NCBI GenBank assembly: GCA_000310025.1
Contig: FN649742.1
Coordinates: forward strand, 5,115,772-5,179,771
Direction: 5' to 3'
DNA from: Ectocarpus siliculosus
Lineage: Eukaryota > Sar > Phaeophyceae > Ectocarpales > Ectocarpaceae
Length of the DNA stretch: 64,000 nucleotides
The notes under the pieces are model-generated. The model saw only the letters and a list, made by a program, of their open reading frames with translations. It ran no database searches and was not told the DNA's origin. Below, in pieces: positions 1-12,473 of this stretch; position 1 is the stretch's first letter, and each line of letters begins with the position of its first letter. Position numbers and translations under genes: made by a program.

Positions 1-1962
1 GTCCCCGCGGTGGCCCTGAGCGACTCTTCTACTGGAGGCTGCGGGGGTGATGGAGTACCAGCCCCCAGAAGCAAGAAAAGGCGAAAGAAGGCCAAAGCAG
101 GGTTTGCAGCGGGAAGATCAGCTGCTGCGAAAAGTGTGATGGACCGGCCGTCTGAGCCTTGGTCGAATGCACAAGGCGTTCTGGTGGGCGGGTGGACGCG
201 TTGGCTGGTGAGCATGGCGGCCTTCTGTGGGGTCGTGGGTCTCGTGCTCGCGGCAGCAGGGGGAGCGGGGAGGGGCGCGGGAGATGCGAGCTGGCAGGGC
301 GGCGATCGGCTGACACCGCGCGTTGTGCACGAGGGCCAGACAAAGAGAGCTCAACCCCCTGTGTGGGTGGTAGCTGGGAGGAGTCTCACCCTTGGAGACG
401 TGCTTACGTCTCGAGATTCTGCTTTTATGGCGAACGACACCGGCGGGGTCCAGTGGTTCCGGGGCGGGAACGTGCTTCCAGGGCAAACCAGGTTGGTGGA
501 GATGCGATTGTGCTCGAACATGTCTAGACATGTTCGACCGCTTCTGTGGACGTATATGCACAAGTCCCCGAGTCTTTGTGGGATTTTTTGCTGTTTTTGG
601 TTCGTGCGTAAGGTTGGTTTGTCCTCGTTGGTAAACCGATTTTAAACTGCAGTTGGCCACAGAGGGTTCTGTTTTAACTTCACCCGGCGTGTACCTCCCA
701 GTGACGCAAGGGCTTCAGCGAACTCCTCACGCACCCACCATAGTACCTCATGTCCCGGTTTCTCGTTTGCTTCGACACCATGGCCGCTATGTAGTACGCA
801 TCTCGTTATCCTGCACTTAATTGCCCGATTTTGTTGCCCGTGCTTGCTGTTGGTAATCCGTATTTCTGTCGCGCGTTTTCGCTGATGCAATGTTCCATTT
901 CACGCAAGCAGGCCATTCCTGACGATTTCAGAAGTCAGCTTGGAGGACGAGGGCACGTACGCCTGCTTTACTGTCGAGGAGTCTGGTAGAATAGGTAGCA
1001 CACCTTTGTGGGAGGAGGTGAGGCCAATTCTGTGATCTCATGTGTTCGATTTTCCACCCCAAATTCCGCGACTCTGAATGTTGCCCAGGAAGCTTGTGAT
1101 GCTATCATCGTCGAATTATTATAAATAGTGTTGCACGTCGAAACGTGTTTGGGTTTCAATCGATGCGGGGCTAAAAATAATCGAATTTCGATTCGATATC
1201 GATTACTAATCAATGTAGAAGCGACAACGATCACCCACAGGGCATTTCGAGGCCACGCGAGACGAACATCCAGACGTATTTTCTGACACGGGAACGAGCA
1301 GCGAAAACATGTGCATCCAGGCATGTTTCCAGGACTGCCAACGTCACGGCAGTGTCAGTGTATGCTCGTATGCCCCCAGCAAGGGCAAACGTACCCGCCA
1401 AGGTTGTATTCCGAAACGTACATTGCTGATTGTCCCCGACACTTTTCTGTGGATGGAGAGTGGATTCGTTATGTTTAGAAGAATGAAAGGCTCATCGAGA
1501 TATCGAAGAGTTGTTCGATATGCATAGGATGTTCGATTAACCGAAAGTTCCGATTCGATCTGCAAAACTACGAATTTAACATTTGATTGAAAGTTAACCG
1601 ACACCTGTTGGTGTTGTCTTGTTTTTCCCTCATTTGCCTCGACGTTCGTTTTGGTGACGTCCACGCAGGCCACGGTGCGGATCAGCGAACCGCCGTTGGT
1701 GGAGTCTCAGCTCCAAACACAACGTCTCGCGCGCGGAGAAATGCTTGCCATCGTTGCCACTGCAAGCGGAGTGCCCCAGCCAGAATACCAATGGCGGCGA
1801 AATGGCGTGCCTATTCCAGGAGCAACCCGCCCCATGCTGGTGAAGCACGGTGTGTCTGAAGCTGACATGGGCACCTACACTTGTGACGTGTACAACGTAG
1901 CGGGGAGGGTGCAGTGGGAAGAAATGGCCGTGATACTGCGCGAAGATAGATCCAAGCGATAA
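1..1962 (+). CDS. Immunoglobulin (I-set-like) domain protein, 5' end outside the window
   Basis: At least three exons are visible. The first is open from base 1 to a donor near 491. It carries a basic stretch (SKKRRKKAK), a hydrophobic segment at about 202-264 that could be a signal anchor or membrane span, and an Ig strand containing VQWFRGG. A second exon near 930-1000 contains LEDEGTYACF, the D-x-G-x-Y-x-C signature of Ig F-strands. The last exon starts after the cag at 1666-1668 and ends at the stop at 1960-1962. It holds a nearly whole I-set domain (core YQWRRNG, then SEADMGTYTC). Phases between exons 1, 2 and 3 do not all fit, so another exon or a different boundary is likely. The first canonical Cys of the last domain is replaced (MLAIVATASG). 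Ig domains usually mediate adhesion or recognition outside the cell; the role here is unknown. No promoter or start is visible. Confidence 0.6.
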
Positions 1963-4269
1963 GAACAGCGGGGTTACATTGTACCGATTGACACGTCATT
2001 CATGGATGACTGAAAAATGTAAAAGAGCAGGTTGCGTGTAGGTTTAAGCATTTCAAAGATGGGGTTGGCTGCTCCCTTCCCCTGTCAGTAGGGATGAGCT
2101 AATCTGGGGTATGTGGTGAACGGCCAGAGAGTCATTTTATTTAGCACTCTTTGTTGCTAGTGTACATGAGCTAGAATCAATTGATCCCATTTGCTTACTA
2201 TTTACGCTTGTGGTGCATTAGTCGAGTGATGTGTCTTGTGGTGATGGATGCGGAGGCGGTGTGTGGTCGTGCAGTAGGTGGAGCATCGAGGTAGAGATAC
2301 CCGTGGCATAGCTCCACTTGTGTTTTCGGTGGTCTTCTTGGCGAAAATATGTTAACTACAGTTTGGTGTTGATTTTCAACCTTTCAGCGGTACCGACTAC
2401 AGTATTGTAGGTAGTCTTTCGCTACCAAGCACCTCTGTCACAAAGCTGTTTGGAGGTACGGGTGCACCATGGTGAGATCTCGTTCGCTCGTGTTCTAATT
2501 AATGAGCATCGTATGATACCGCAGATACATGATACGTTGAGGTACTTCGTATATTCGTAGTATTTTGGCTATCTGTGGCACATGGCTGTCTGGGGCACAG
2601 CCAGCCTCAGCAGTGGCATGTTCTTCTATCTTCGCTTCCGGGAGGTGGTCGGTATGGCGGGTCGGGTCGTTTCTTCCACATCTTACAGGCACTTGTGCTC
2701 TCTGTTCTTGCATACCACACGATTTTCATTTCACTCGTTCTCTTTGCTCGAAGGAACATCTTGGCGATGGGTCCTGGTGCGGTAGACTTCCGTACGCGCC
2801 ACCACTTGAAGCACTCGACCATCACAAAATAAACGCTGTTGCTCATTATTTCAGGTTCCTCTGCGTGCACGAAAAGCTCGATGTTGGTCGTTGTCCCTCA
2901 CACAAGAAAATAATAAGCTAGCCTATGGCAATAACCGCAGCTCTTACTTGTAGGCAACAGTAGTAGTAGTAGTAATAAACGTGGCGGCGCGTATTATGCA
3001 GGAGGAGCGTTGCCCCACCTATGATGAGATGGTGGGTTGGTCGTGGTCACATGCGGTTTGACCCCCAAGTTTAGGTGCAACAGCATATATAATGAGCATA
3101 TGGCGTTCCCGCGCTCCTCCGGCGTCTTCGTCCAATCGTTACGTATGCATAGCATGGTATGTACTACTACAGCACCAGTGTGCGATCCGGACTCACTCGC
3201 TCGTCCCAACTAAAGACAATTGTTCGGAAGCCCGAGAGGGATTTCTGTCGCCGAAATTCTCAAAACCAAGATTATATTCAAAACGACCGCACTTTTTTCG
3301 ACCCCACTTTCTGGTTTTTCGCTTGGTTTTAGAGTTGGCAATATCCGGTCTCTTCTCTAAAAGCAAGTTCGATGTTTCTCGAGATTCCATCGACAGATCT
3401 TCGTGTGGGTTGGAAGAGAGGTGTCCCTCCTGGCCCGGTCCGCCCCTCCTGCAAGTTTGGTGCAAAAACTTGTCTTGTGTCAGTTTGAGAAGATATGGAA
3501 TATTGTTCAGTTGTTGTTTCATGGTACTCTGAATATTGCCGATTGCTCGCTATAATGAATGCACCGGGACCTGTGCTGCCGTAGACATACATGCTGTGCA
3601 CATCAGGGAGGAGGGGATGGATGATGCAATCAAATCCATGTCTGTGGCGTCACGTCCCTGTCCCCACCGCCCGTGGAGTACAACATACAAAAAGTCTATA
3701 GTCTTCTTCTCTTTCTCGCGGACCCCAAATCCGAGCGTCTCTCTTTGTGCTACATATAATATACGACAACACGCAATGTGTCTGGACCTCGACCTCGACA
3801 CTGAAAATATCATGAATCGGTGAATACTACTGCTGTATCAGGCCGGGGCTAAACAAAGACGATGACTATCACTATGCATAGACTACTGTATGCATATATG
3901 CATACCAATAGTATAGTCATACATACAGCAGTTTGGGCTAATCAGATAATAATAATAATTGGCAAGTTTGGAACGAACTGGAAGGGGGGTCAGAGGACGG
4001 GGAGGCGCGCAGGAGGGGGGGGGTCCATCATTGGATCTTGTGTTGGATGCCGGTGGCCTGGTGGCACATCATCACATCATGTAGGGGGTAGGATCCACGC
4101 ATATGTGCATCTGGGGCTCGATTAGCAGGAGCAGCAGCAGCAAACAAACTCGTGGACCGCGCTGCGGTGCGAACGCGAGGGAATCTCGCCTACAATTGTA
4201 GTTTGCTGTCGTTGAGAAGCACGCTGGATATATTATTATTTCTGTTGTTGGGCAACGGGATTTGAGAGA
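1963..4269. other. Intergenic region, no supported gene
   Basis: About 2.3 kb lies between the stop of the Ig-domain gene and the start of the C2/IQ gene. It presumably holds the 3' UTR of the first gene and the promoter of the second. Only short, overlapping, non-conserved reading frames are seen. Simple sequence includes a GTA-type run near 2959-2976, a palindrome of the type TATGCATATATGCATA near 3888-3903, and an AAT run near 3947. Confidence 0.6.
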
Positions 4270-7200
4270 ATGCCAAACCGGCTCAGCGGAGCGGAGGTCG
4301 GCGGCACCGGTTCTGCAAGTACAACAGTCGGGCACGACAGAGGCGCAAGCCTGGATGGTAAGCTGCTTGTGTTGGTAGGAATAATGTCCGAACTTGATAC
4401 GCCTCTTCTCTATCTGAACATAGTTGTCTCCCTTGCCGCCACATGTATCAAGAAGCTGGACGCGAAGATGATGCTGGGGACCACCATCAAGAGGACGAGC
4501 AGTCGGTGGCTAGATCGACGTCTTACAGTGGGGAACCTTTGGGTGCGGGTATCACTGCTACGACACACACCGAGGGTGCCCCAGTCTTGACATCGACCAG
4601 TCGAGAAATTATCTTGGAGCACAGCGAGCGGACCATGCCGCTTGACAAAGAGGATGTGCAGGAAGGCATGAACGACAATGGGGCAGACAAGGTTGCAATC
4701 CACAGTCCACCAAGGTCCCGCTCCCCGAAATGGGGGATGCCGAGTATGCCAGGTCTCAAAAACACCCTAAATGTCACGCTCGGACGGGCCACGAATCTGA
4801 TCACAAAGGGAGGACCAACATCGAACGATAGGTCGGAGGACACGGCTCCTCAGACGGAGAACGTGCAAGTGGTAGACGAACTGCAATCGATTTTCGAAGA
4901 TGAACCCGAACCTCAAGTGACATACGGGAAACCACCTCCCGACAAGCGAGCACCGCAAGACAAGAAGCAGGCGAGTCGCGGCGCGATGCAAGGAATACAA
5001 TCAATGAAGGCGAGTCTGCAAGCGAGGCTGCGTGGAGTGAGTAGCAGCGAGAAGCTATTCGCGGAGAACGAAAACAGACTGAGCGAGGAAGGTGAGAGAA
5101 CAGAGGCAGAAGGGTCCCACCATGAAGAGTGTTCGTCAGTCGAGAGTGGTACACCGCCTGTTGTGTTAAACAGCAAGGGCGTGGAACCCAACGGTGCAAC
5201 GAAGGAATCAGATAAACCTGGCTTCTCGGAAGAGCAACCAATAATACAGGAGAACACACAGAATCCGTCGTCGAACGACACAAACGTTCCAGTGGCATCG
5301 TCGACTGACGGCGATGTGCGATTCGAGCGACGCTACTCATCTCCACTCAAGTCCCTCCTTCAAGACGCTACTGGTCATGCTCACGAAAATGTAGAAGAGA
5401 AGCAAGACGAAGAAGGAAATATAGAGGGTTACGAGGTTTCAACGGATACCATTGGGGACGAATATCACGCGAAAGGGCCTGTTGCTCAGGCCGTGTCGGC
5501 ACTGGATACTGCCATTTCTGCCGCACGGCTCAAGTCGAAGTTGTCCTCACCAAGCTTGGCCGCCACCTTAAAGGGGTTCGGATGGAACAGGGCGAAGAAA
5601 GAGGCCGTCGCAAGCGTACCTTCTCCGCCTTCTGCTTCGATGGGTAGCCCCGTCGGTATCATTCCCTCAACTGGGTCTGCAGGAGAGGAAGGGGCGAGCG
5701 CACCGACAACCCATGAACATACAGGTGGTGACGGAACAAACGATCCTAACAACCTGGCTTCTACCGTGCAGGTAGCCGTTTTTCGAGCGAGCAACCTTCC
5801 AGAAAGACTCGGAACAAAGTTTGGGCGGCAGAAAAAAAATAGCACTCTAGGCAGGTTCGTCCGGCTGAAGCTGTGTGGTGTTAGTGCCTCCACACCAACC
5901 GTTCAAGGACAGGGGGCTGAGTTCAGATGGGGCACAAAACAAGAAGGATACTTGTTGGAAATGGTGGTTCCTCCAGATAGTCTTCCGGCTTCTGGAGTCG
6001 GGTCATCGAAAATCATGATTGAGGTCTGGAACAAGGCGAGTGAAGAGCTTGGCAAAGATGTTTTGATGGGAAAATCGGAGATCCTAGTCGCCGAATGGCT
6101 TGGGAAAAAAGGCTGGGCTAGTTTAGATCCGAAGCAAAGTCAGGGCGGCCGTGTAAAGCTGCGTGTAGCGTTGAAGCCCTGTCGAAATTTGGATGGTTCA
6201 CACGACGTCGCAGTGCAAGATAGTGGTGCTTCCGACTCTGAAGAAAGACTGGTACATGTGGAAGTCAACCCAACGAGCCCCGGCCCTGACGCGACCAATA
6301 TTCTGCAACAAGTGGAGGAAGAGCAACAGCAGGGTGAAACTGCAGCAAAGACAACGGTACCTATCACTGAGCGTGGCGAGGAAAGTTCAGAACGGCTTCC
6401 GCTCATTGTTGGCTCGTTCCCGAACGAGGGCCAAGAGAACTCCACGGTTTCTGCAGACAGGACACTCGGGGAACAGACGATGGCGGCAACGCTTAATGTT
6501 GGCGCCTCAGACGGAGAAATGGTTCAGGAAATCGACATCGGAAATTCTGTCGTTCAACAAGATGGAGGAGCTGCGCTTAGCGCTAGCCAAGACCTTGTGC
6601 AGGCTTCCGTGGCACCCACAGCGAATGAAAAAAGTTCCGAAGAAGAGGAGGTATCACCAGCGGTGCCAGAAAAGGCGCCCAATGGTCCATCTTCAAACGC
6701 ACTGGGTGGGCTGTCAACCTTGGAAAATCACGCAACGGAGACTGAGGTGAATCGAAGAGAAGATGTGCTCCACAATGTACTAGTGAGACAAGATGAGTTC
6801 AACACGGCCCCTCATAACGAAGTCCTGGGAGGACAAGAAGCAGAACCGCGAGGCACCTGCGTGGACTCCCTTCCCATCATTCACGCGCCCATGGAACTCC
6901 AAGCGAACGGACACACGCCTGGAGTTGGTGACATTTCTGAATTTTCAGATGGTGACAGTGCAGACGTATATGTTGAGAAAAAAGACAGGAATGTCCAATT
7001 GTCCTCCGAGGCGAGAGACAAACTCGCCGCCCTCGACTTGGCCGGCGGCCCAGCGACTGATTCGGATGTGGCCACCACAGCGGTTACTTCAAACCGACGT
7101 GGTCATACCACCAACGAAAAATCGGCGGTGCTCACTATCCCCCCCAGAGAAACTCTTGAATCGAGTGGTCACGGGTCGTGTGCTCTGCGTCAAACGGAGC

Positions 7201-10200
7201 CTGTTACTCAAGAGCAGCACGACAGCGACGGGAAGTCTCACGAACAGGACCGAAGTCAAGAAATAGACACCAGGCCCCGCCGAAATACAGAAAAACTTCA
7301 AAGCAACGGAGACAACGGAGAGGGTACCGCGAGCGAGATGTTGGCCACAATGCTTCGGGAAACGCCAAGTGAACAAATGGAGAGTGCACCTCCCCGCAGT
7401 GTCCAGCTGCAAGACCACGTGTCAATCGGATCAAATCGAGCCAGAAAACGTATTGAAAGGGCACGCGAGATTATCCGGCGTCGTCGCGCGGTGATGTCTA
7501 GTTCGGCGCCGGACAGGGATCGGCGGAGTGCCCCGTGTGGTCGCCAAATGGTGACGTCAGCGCAAACACCAGCCGCGACAGCAATCCAGAGTGGTTTTCG
7601 TGGCTGGATCGCAAGGCGAAGGCTTCGGCTACGGCAACGATTGGCTGTCCGAATCCAGGCGGCATATCGGGGGCATACGAAACGAAGAGAGTTTATTGCT
7701 CTCACGGTTCGAGCTAGGCGTGCAAAAGGCGAGGAAGAACGAGCACGGACACGACGATCAAGGATGACATATATCACACAGGTATGTTGCGCACCTACAT
7801 ATATCTGTCGCGTTTGCTCAGTTCGTTTTCAGATGCTTTTGCTGTTATGGACACGTGGGTGCGACATCAATACAATGGGCCGTTGCCGCAGAAAGCACAC
7901 AAGACTTGTGTATCTCCTCAATCCACTTGTAATTTGGAGTTACTTGGCCGGAATCGCCTCGCTACGACATGCCTCGAAATGAAGTCGTTTTGTATTGTAG
8001 TTTGAGCTCATGTGTCTCTTGCTTGTGCTTCTTTCACGCCCACGTAGGAACTTAACCTTCTCCTCAAGACTCCTGCTGAACACTGCTTGAGGATCGACGA
8101 GCTTCGTGCTGAGGCCAGTGCCAGGCACATCCAGCGTGTGTGGAGATGCCACAGTCAAGGGTATAGCTGCCCGAGCACCGGAGCCAGTGTGAGGGACAGC
8201 GCCCGCCCAATAGGTCTAGGAAAAACGTTCTTCACGGCCCCGGAGATTTCTTCTAGAAGGTGGGGTGCATTTAGGATGTGCTGCCGGACGGTTTTTGTAG
8301 GACGCTCTGTACACGAGAGCGTTGCAGCTTTCGACCACGGGCACTCGAATTCGTAAGCCTTGTGCACGACATTCCTCTCATTCTTTCTCACCCTTGACTT
8401 CTCCGCTAATCATGCATCAAAACCGTTGTTTCGTCAGCGACCATATTCCAACGTTGGACATCACTTTGGAGGCTCTTGGACGCCGGGTGGCGAGTCGACA
8501 GCAAGCGAAGGAACATCTTAGGGATACAAAGCAGGAAAGATCAGGAGGGATGACTAACAAGATGGCACAAGACAGAGTAAGTTTGCAAATTGCCGGCTGA
8601 AGCAGCTGACGCAGTAGCCGGTTCGGGTCGAGTACATGCAGAATCAAAGAGTACGATATCGGTAGAGATGCAAGACGCACCCTTCCTTCCTTGCTGAACG
8701 GTTTCGCTCAGTACTAGAATGTGTTCTTTTCATATCAAAACTCACTCTCGCGAGCCTCTAATGCCACAAACTGTTCCAACTCATCTGCTCAAACCCCAGG
8801 CATGGCAGCTGACAGCTGCTTTCAACCAATCACACACCGGCCGGTGTTCTGCTGCAAAGCGCCGGAGCACGAGATTGGCAAATTTCAGGAAACTTCAGGA
8901 TCAGCTCCTGCGACCGCCCAAACTAAATAGCACAGGAAGAACTAGTGTCAGTGCAAAGCGCCGCGAAGGTTCCCAAAGGCACCAGATGGTGATGGACACA
9001 GCGGTAGACAAGAACTGGTATGAGACAGAGGACCCAGCTCAGCGAGACCGGGCGCAACGGGCGCACAAGCTCGCGTTGGCAGCCGCCAAAGACAGTGGAA
9101 TAAAGGTTGGACGTTGGCGGAGTCTTCATATGGTTCATATTCATTCGTATCACCAAGGAGTTTATGGCACGCCATAGACCATGTTCCCTCCAGCATGCCG
9201 CAAAGATCAAATGCTGGTGTTCCAAATCACCCGAATCTTCTCATACCGTGGCAGTAAATTGACGTGGAGCCCTTTTGAAACACGCACGGCACTATTCCGT
9301 ACGGAAACGGACACGTCATATTTTTAGTTTGAGTTCCAAGTCGACGGCGTGGTGTGACAAGTACTGTAGTGCGTAGTACGTCCTTATGGCCGACGGGTGC
9401 AAGTGTACTACGCTTCGCGATACTTCAGCAAGTATTCCTTCATCTAACAAAATCTTACCTAGCGAGCTTCGCCCACACCCTATGACGAAGACATTCCAAA
9501 CAAAATCCCCTTTTCACCCTCGATTTCCACACTCACTCTTGGTTAGCCGTGGGCTACTAGTCTTCCATCAGACGTTGGGGGCTACGACGACCTGCTCGAC
9601 ATCCGCCGCTTGGTACCAGCGTGGCCCACACACACTGTAGGTGGGCGAGGTGCTCTCGACTTCGTGGATGGATTCATTCGCAATCAACACACAAGCGATG
9701 GTGGTTCTGGCACCGGTGACCGCAAGTTTGACAGCGACGAAGCATCACTCTGGTGGTACGTGTACAGCACGAACGGGGCGCAAACGTCAGGCCTACAGCA
9801 AGAGGTGAGCATTACGTTCGAATGGGAAGGAAAAGAAGCGCACCCTTCACGATGTACCTATGAAGGGGTTTCACTCACACCCTAGACATCCGCCCGTATG
9901 CTTACGGCGCCACGTTTTGTATGCCCATACAACACAGCCATCGTGTACACAATATCCCCTCTTGAATCGTGCAAATATCCTTGTTCTGCAGCAGGATGGA
10001 GTATTTGTTGAGCTCCTGGAGAGAGCGAAGACCACACCGAAGCGAAGGAAGGAACACGCCGAGCGAGACGAGCAGCAACACCAACTAATGGTGGCCCGGA
10101 AGAGGCAGATCATCATCGACAAGGTACGGGTACCTTCAACCTTCAACCACGCACACGCCTATCTCCACGATATCCTAGGTACTCTTGGCGGGTCGTGAAC

Positions 10201-10850
10201 ACTGCATGTATCTACAGTAATCACACGCATGTCACTCCAACCAACTGATTTTTCGACCAGATGATCCACCGACGGAAAGTCGCCAGCTGCCCAAGTCTAT
10301 CGTGTTTCAAGCAGCGCGTGACGCTAGCTCAGCGGCGTGCGGCAATAACCATCCAGGCATTCATTCGGGGTTGCCTTGAGCGCAAACAAGCGTCATTGCT
10401 GCGTGCTGAGGCGAGGGTCTTCGGCGCCTTACAGGTACCAATAAATATGGCAAGCCGACGTTAATTATGGCAAGCCAACCTTTAACACGTTTTATGTATA
10501 CAACGTTTAGGAAAAGTAGGCTCTATTTAGAACGATTGGTATTCGCCGAGTAGGGAATATAGGAATATAGCTATTATGCCGGTGGTAACATACATACCAT
10601 GGTACCCTGTTACGTACATTCGAGAGCACTGGTTACCTTGTAAATCGGCCAACACCCCACCGACAATCTCTCTCCCTCTGCCTTGATACATACTATTCAG
10701 GTCCTCCTGACCGAACTTCGCCAGCCGGAGTTGGAGGCAGAGGACACCACCCGACCTCTGCAAACGTTGGGCGTCATCCTCGCCGATCACAGCATGCCAA
10801 CCTGCAGGAGTCGCTCGCCGCGGCGTCTACTGCGCATGCGTGACGAATAG
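4270..10850 (+). CDS. C2 domain and IQ-motif protein (nine exons, 1,562 residues)
   Basis: Nine exons join in phase: 4270-4357, 4453-7781, 8048-8160, 8438-8576, 8800-9105, 9547-9804, 9992-10123, 10261-10434 and 10701-10850 (stop TAG). Exon 2 could instead start at 4456 and exon 7 at 9995, since both acceptors are NAG repeats. Residues 1 to about 460 are polar, low-complexity sequence rich in E, S and T. A C2 domain lies near residues 465-605 (TVQVAVFRASNLP to RVKLRVALKP), followed by another disordered region. Two adjacent IQ motifs lie near the end of exon 2 (AIQSGFRGWIARRR and RIQAAYRGHTKRR), a third is in exon 3 (HIQRVWRC) and a fourth in exon 8 (TIQAFIRGCLERK). IQ motifs normally bind calmodulin and C2 domains bind membranes, so a calmodulin-regulated membrane or cytoskeletal adaptor is plausible. 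I know no characterised family with this exact architecture. The C2 loops lack the usual Asp ligands. Confidence 0.85.
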
Positions 10851-10922
10851 AGGGAACCTGCGTGGTTATGCAGTGTTGTGGCGATCGAAATACCGGTGGT
10901 CAAGGGCAGCTTATTCTCTCTA

Positions 10923-10991
10923 TGTGGAGACCACCTTGATAAAGGTACAATCTCCCCAACGTCTGTCGAGGACGAAACCCTCTTTTCCACA
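10923..10991 (+). repeat. Left LTR of the TRIM-like element
   Basis: This 69-bp copy begins TGTGGAGACC and ends CTTTTCCACA. By eye it is identical to the copy at 11294-11362, which suggests recent insertion. Confidence 0.8.
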
Positions 10992-11293
10992 ATGGCGTCG
11001 ACGAAGAGATCTGTGGTGAAGTTAAGCGGGGTTCGGTCAGGCTAATACTACGGTGGGGGACCCCCCGTATCACAGCCACCACACACGTTCGTAACACACG
11101 CACACACACAGTACTCGAACTCGAAACTTCTGACAATGCGTGGCGGAAGTGGTGCACCCGCACACACGCACAGAAGATTGTTGGAAAAAAGAAAGGTGGT
11201 TCTACTCGCCGCCAGCCGGTCGAGTTCCGGTTACCCCAAGAAGACTTCTCTTGCCTAGCAAACAAGAAGAAGTCTCGAAAAAGGGGGGGGTAA

Positions 11294-11362
11294 TGTGGAG
11301 ACCACCTTGATAAAGGTACAATCTCCCCAACGTCTGTCGAGGACGAAACCCTCTTTTCCACA
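11294..11362 (+). repeat. Right LTR of the TRIM-like element
   Basis: Second 69-bp copy. It is preceded by the purine run AAAAAGGGGGGGG and three bases, and followed by TCTA, which matches the tetranucleotide left of the first copy. Confidence 0.8.
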
Positions 11363-12176
11363 TCTACACTACTGTTAAATAGTTATTCACGACCTACACA
11401 CACACCTACCTACAACCTGCTGTATGAATGTATAGTATGTCTCTCTCGGCGATGTAGTGTCTTCGGAGGACCGTCTGTGTGTGGTTGAAGGAATAGTCTT
11501 CTCGTGTAGGAAAAGGTTTTACGTTGTCAATCCCAACGTCGAAAACGACCAACATAATCAGCGACCGGTGGTCAGCGGTAATAAATTATATACATACGAG
11601 GATGGACACAGGACACTCTGGACTTACTTACAGTCTTCTTCCCGGATGTACAGGGGAGGAGAGCGAGAAACGCAGCCAGTCCCCAAGGGGTATCTAGATA
11701 TTTAGTGTTACTCTGCCAATAGGTGATACTGAGGTCACCCCCCACTCACCACACAACGATCACCCTCTCTTACAGCAGCAGTGCAACGTATCTTTGTCTG
11801 GGATGTACATGGAGCGATAGATTATGGCAACAACGGCAGTGTTCTATAATAATAAATAGTTTACGCCTCATGGTCCGATCTTGACGTCGTGGCTAGGACA
11901 ATGAACCAATGTATTCGACCCAGCTACAGCATACCAAAGCCCCCTCTAGATAGCCGCCTGTCGGATACGCGGATCTTTGAGACTGTGGCGGGGGACCGTC
12001 CGATGAAAATGCTCCCCCCCAATTCCTCTTTCCTCGACTGGCGCGCCCCCTCGGCTCTGCTGCCCGCGCGATCGTACCACCAGCAGCAGGCTGCGACAGG
12101 TGTGTGTTGTGCCTCGAGCTCTCTCGTCGCGTGCCGCCGGATCAAAGGGTATATATCACAACCTAAAGCGAGAAAG
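11363..12176 (+). other. Spacer and probable SUMO promoter and 5' UTR
   Basis: No conserved coding sequence is seen. The stretch ends at a good donor (AAAG then GTAAGC, intron from 12177). The matching acceptor lies eight bases before the SUMO start codon, so the SUMO transcript probably begins in this region. Its exact start cannot be read from the sequence. Confidence 0.45.
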
Positions 12177-12465
12177 GTAAGCTTCCACCTTCCGTCAGCG
12201 GCTGTCAACCATTGCTAGAATCGGACGCTCGTGGGGCTACAAAAGTCTGCTGCTGTCTGCTGTTGGCAGCATCTGCGCCTGTTTTAGGGCTGGCAGATCC
12301 AGGGGGGGCTCCTCCATTCCCCCCTTTTGTCGACCTGACCTCGATGATAGGTCCAAGGGTAAACATGTTTCCAAAACCAGGGTATAGAAAATATCGGTTC
12401 TCGCTTTCGCTCTGCTTTCTCGATATGTATCGATGACACCTCGGCTATATTTGAATTTTCGTCAG
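12177..12465 (+). other. Probable 5'-UTR intron of the SUMO gene
   Basis: The donor GTAAGC is at 12177 and the acceptor TTTTCGTCAG ends at 12465, with GCAAAACC then ATG following. Introns in the leader are common in highly expressed housekeeping genes. No cDNA is available to confirm it. Confidence 0.5.
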
Positions 12466-12473
12466 GCAAAACC

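Larger units (their letters stand above)
10923..11362 (+). mobile_element. TRIM-like terminal-repeat element, 440 bp
   Basis: Two 69-bp direct repeats (10923-10991 and 11294-11362) bound a 302-bp interior without a usable reading frame. Each repeat starts TGTGGA and ends TCCACA, the TG...CA form of LTRs. The tetranucleotide TCTA lies directly before the left repeat and directly after the right one, as a target-site duplication would. A purine run (five A, then eight G) ends three bases before the right repeat, as a polypurine tract should. The interior begins ATGGCGTCGACGAAG, offering a TGG-type primer-binding site, but I cannot assign the tRNA. It sits in the spacer between the C2/IQ gene and SUMO. 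Strand is assigned from the polypurine tract. Confidence 0.75.
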
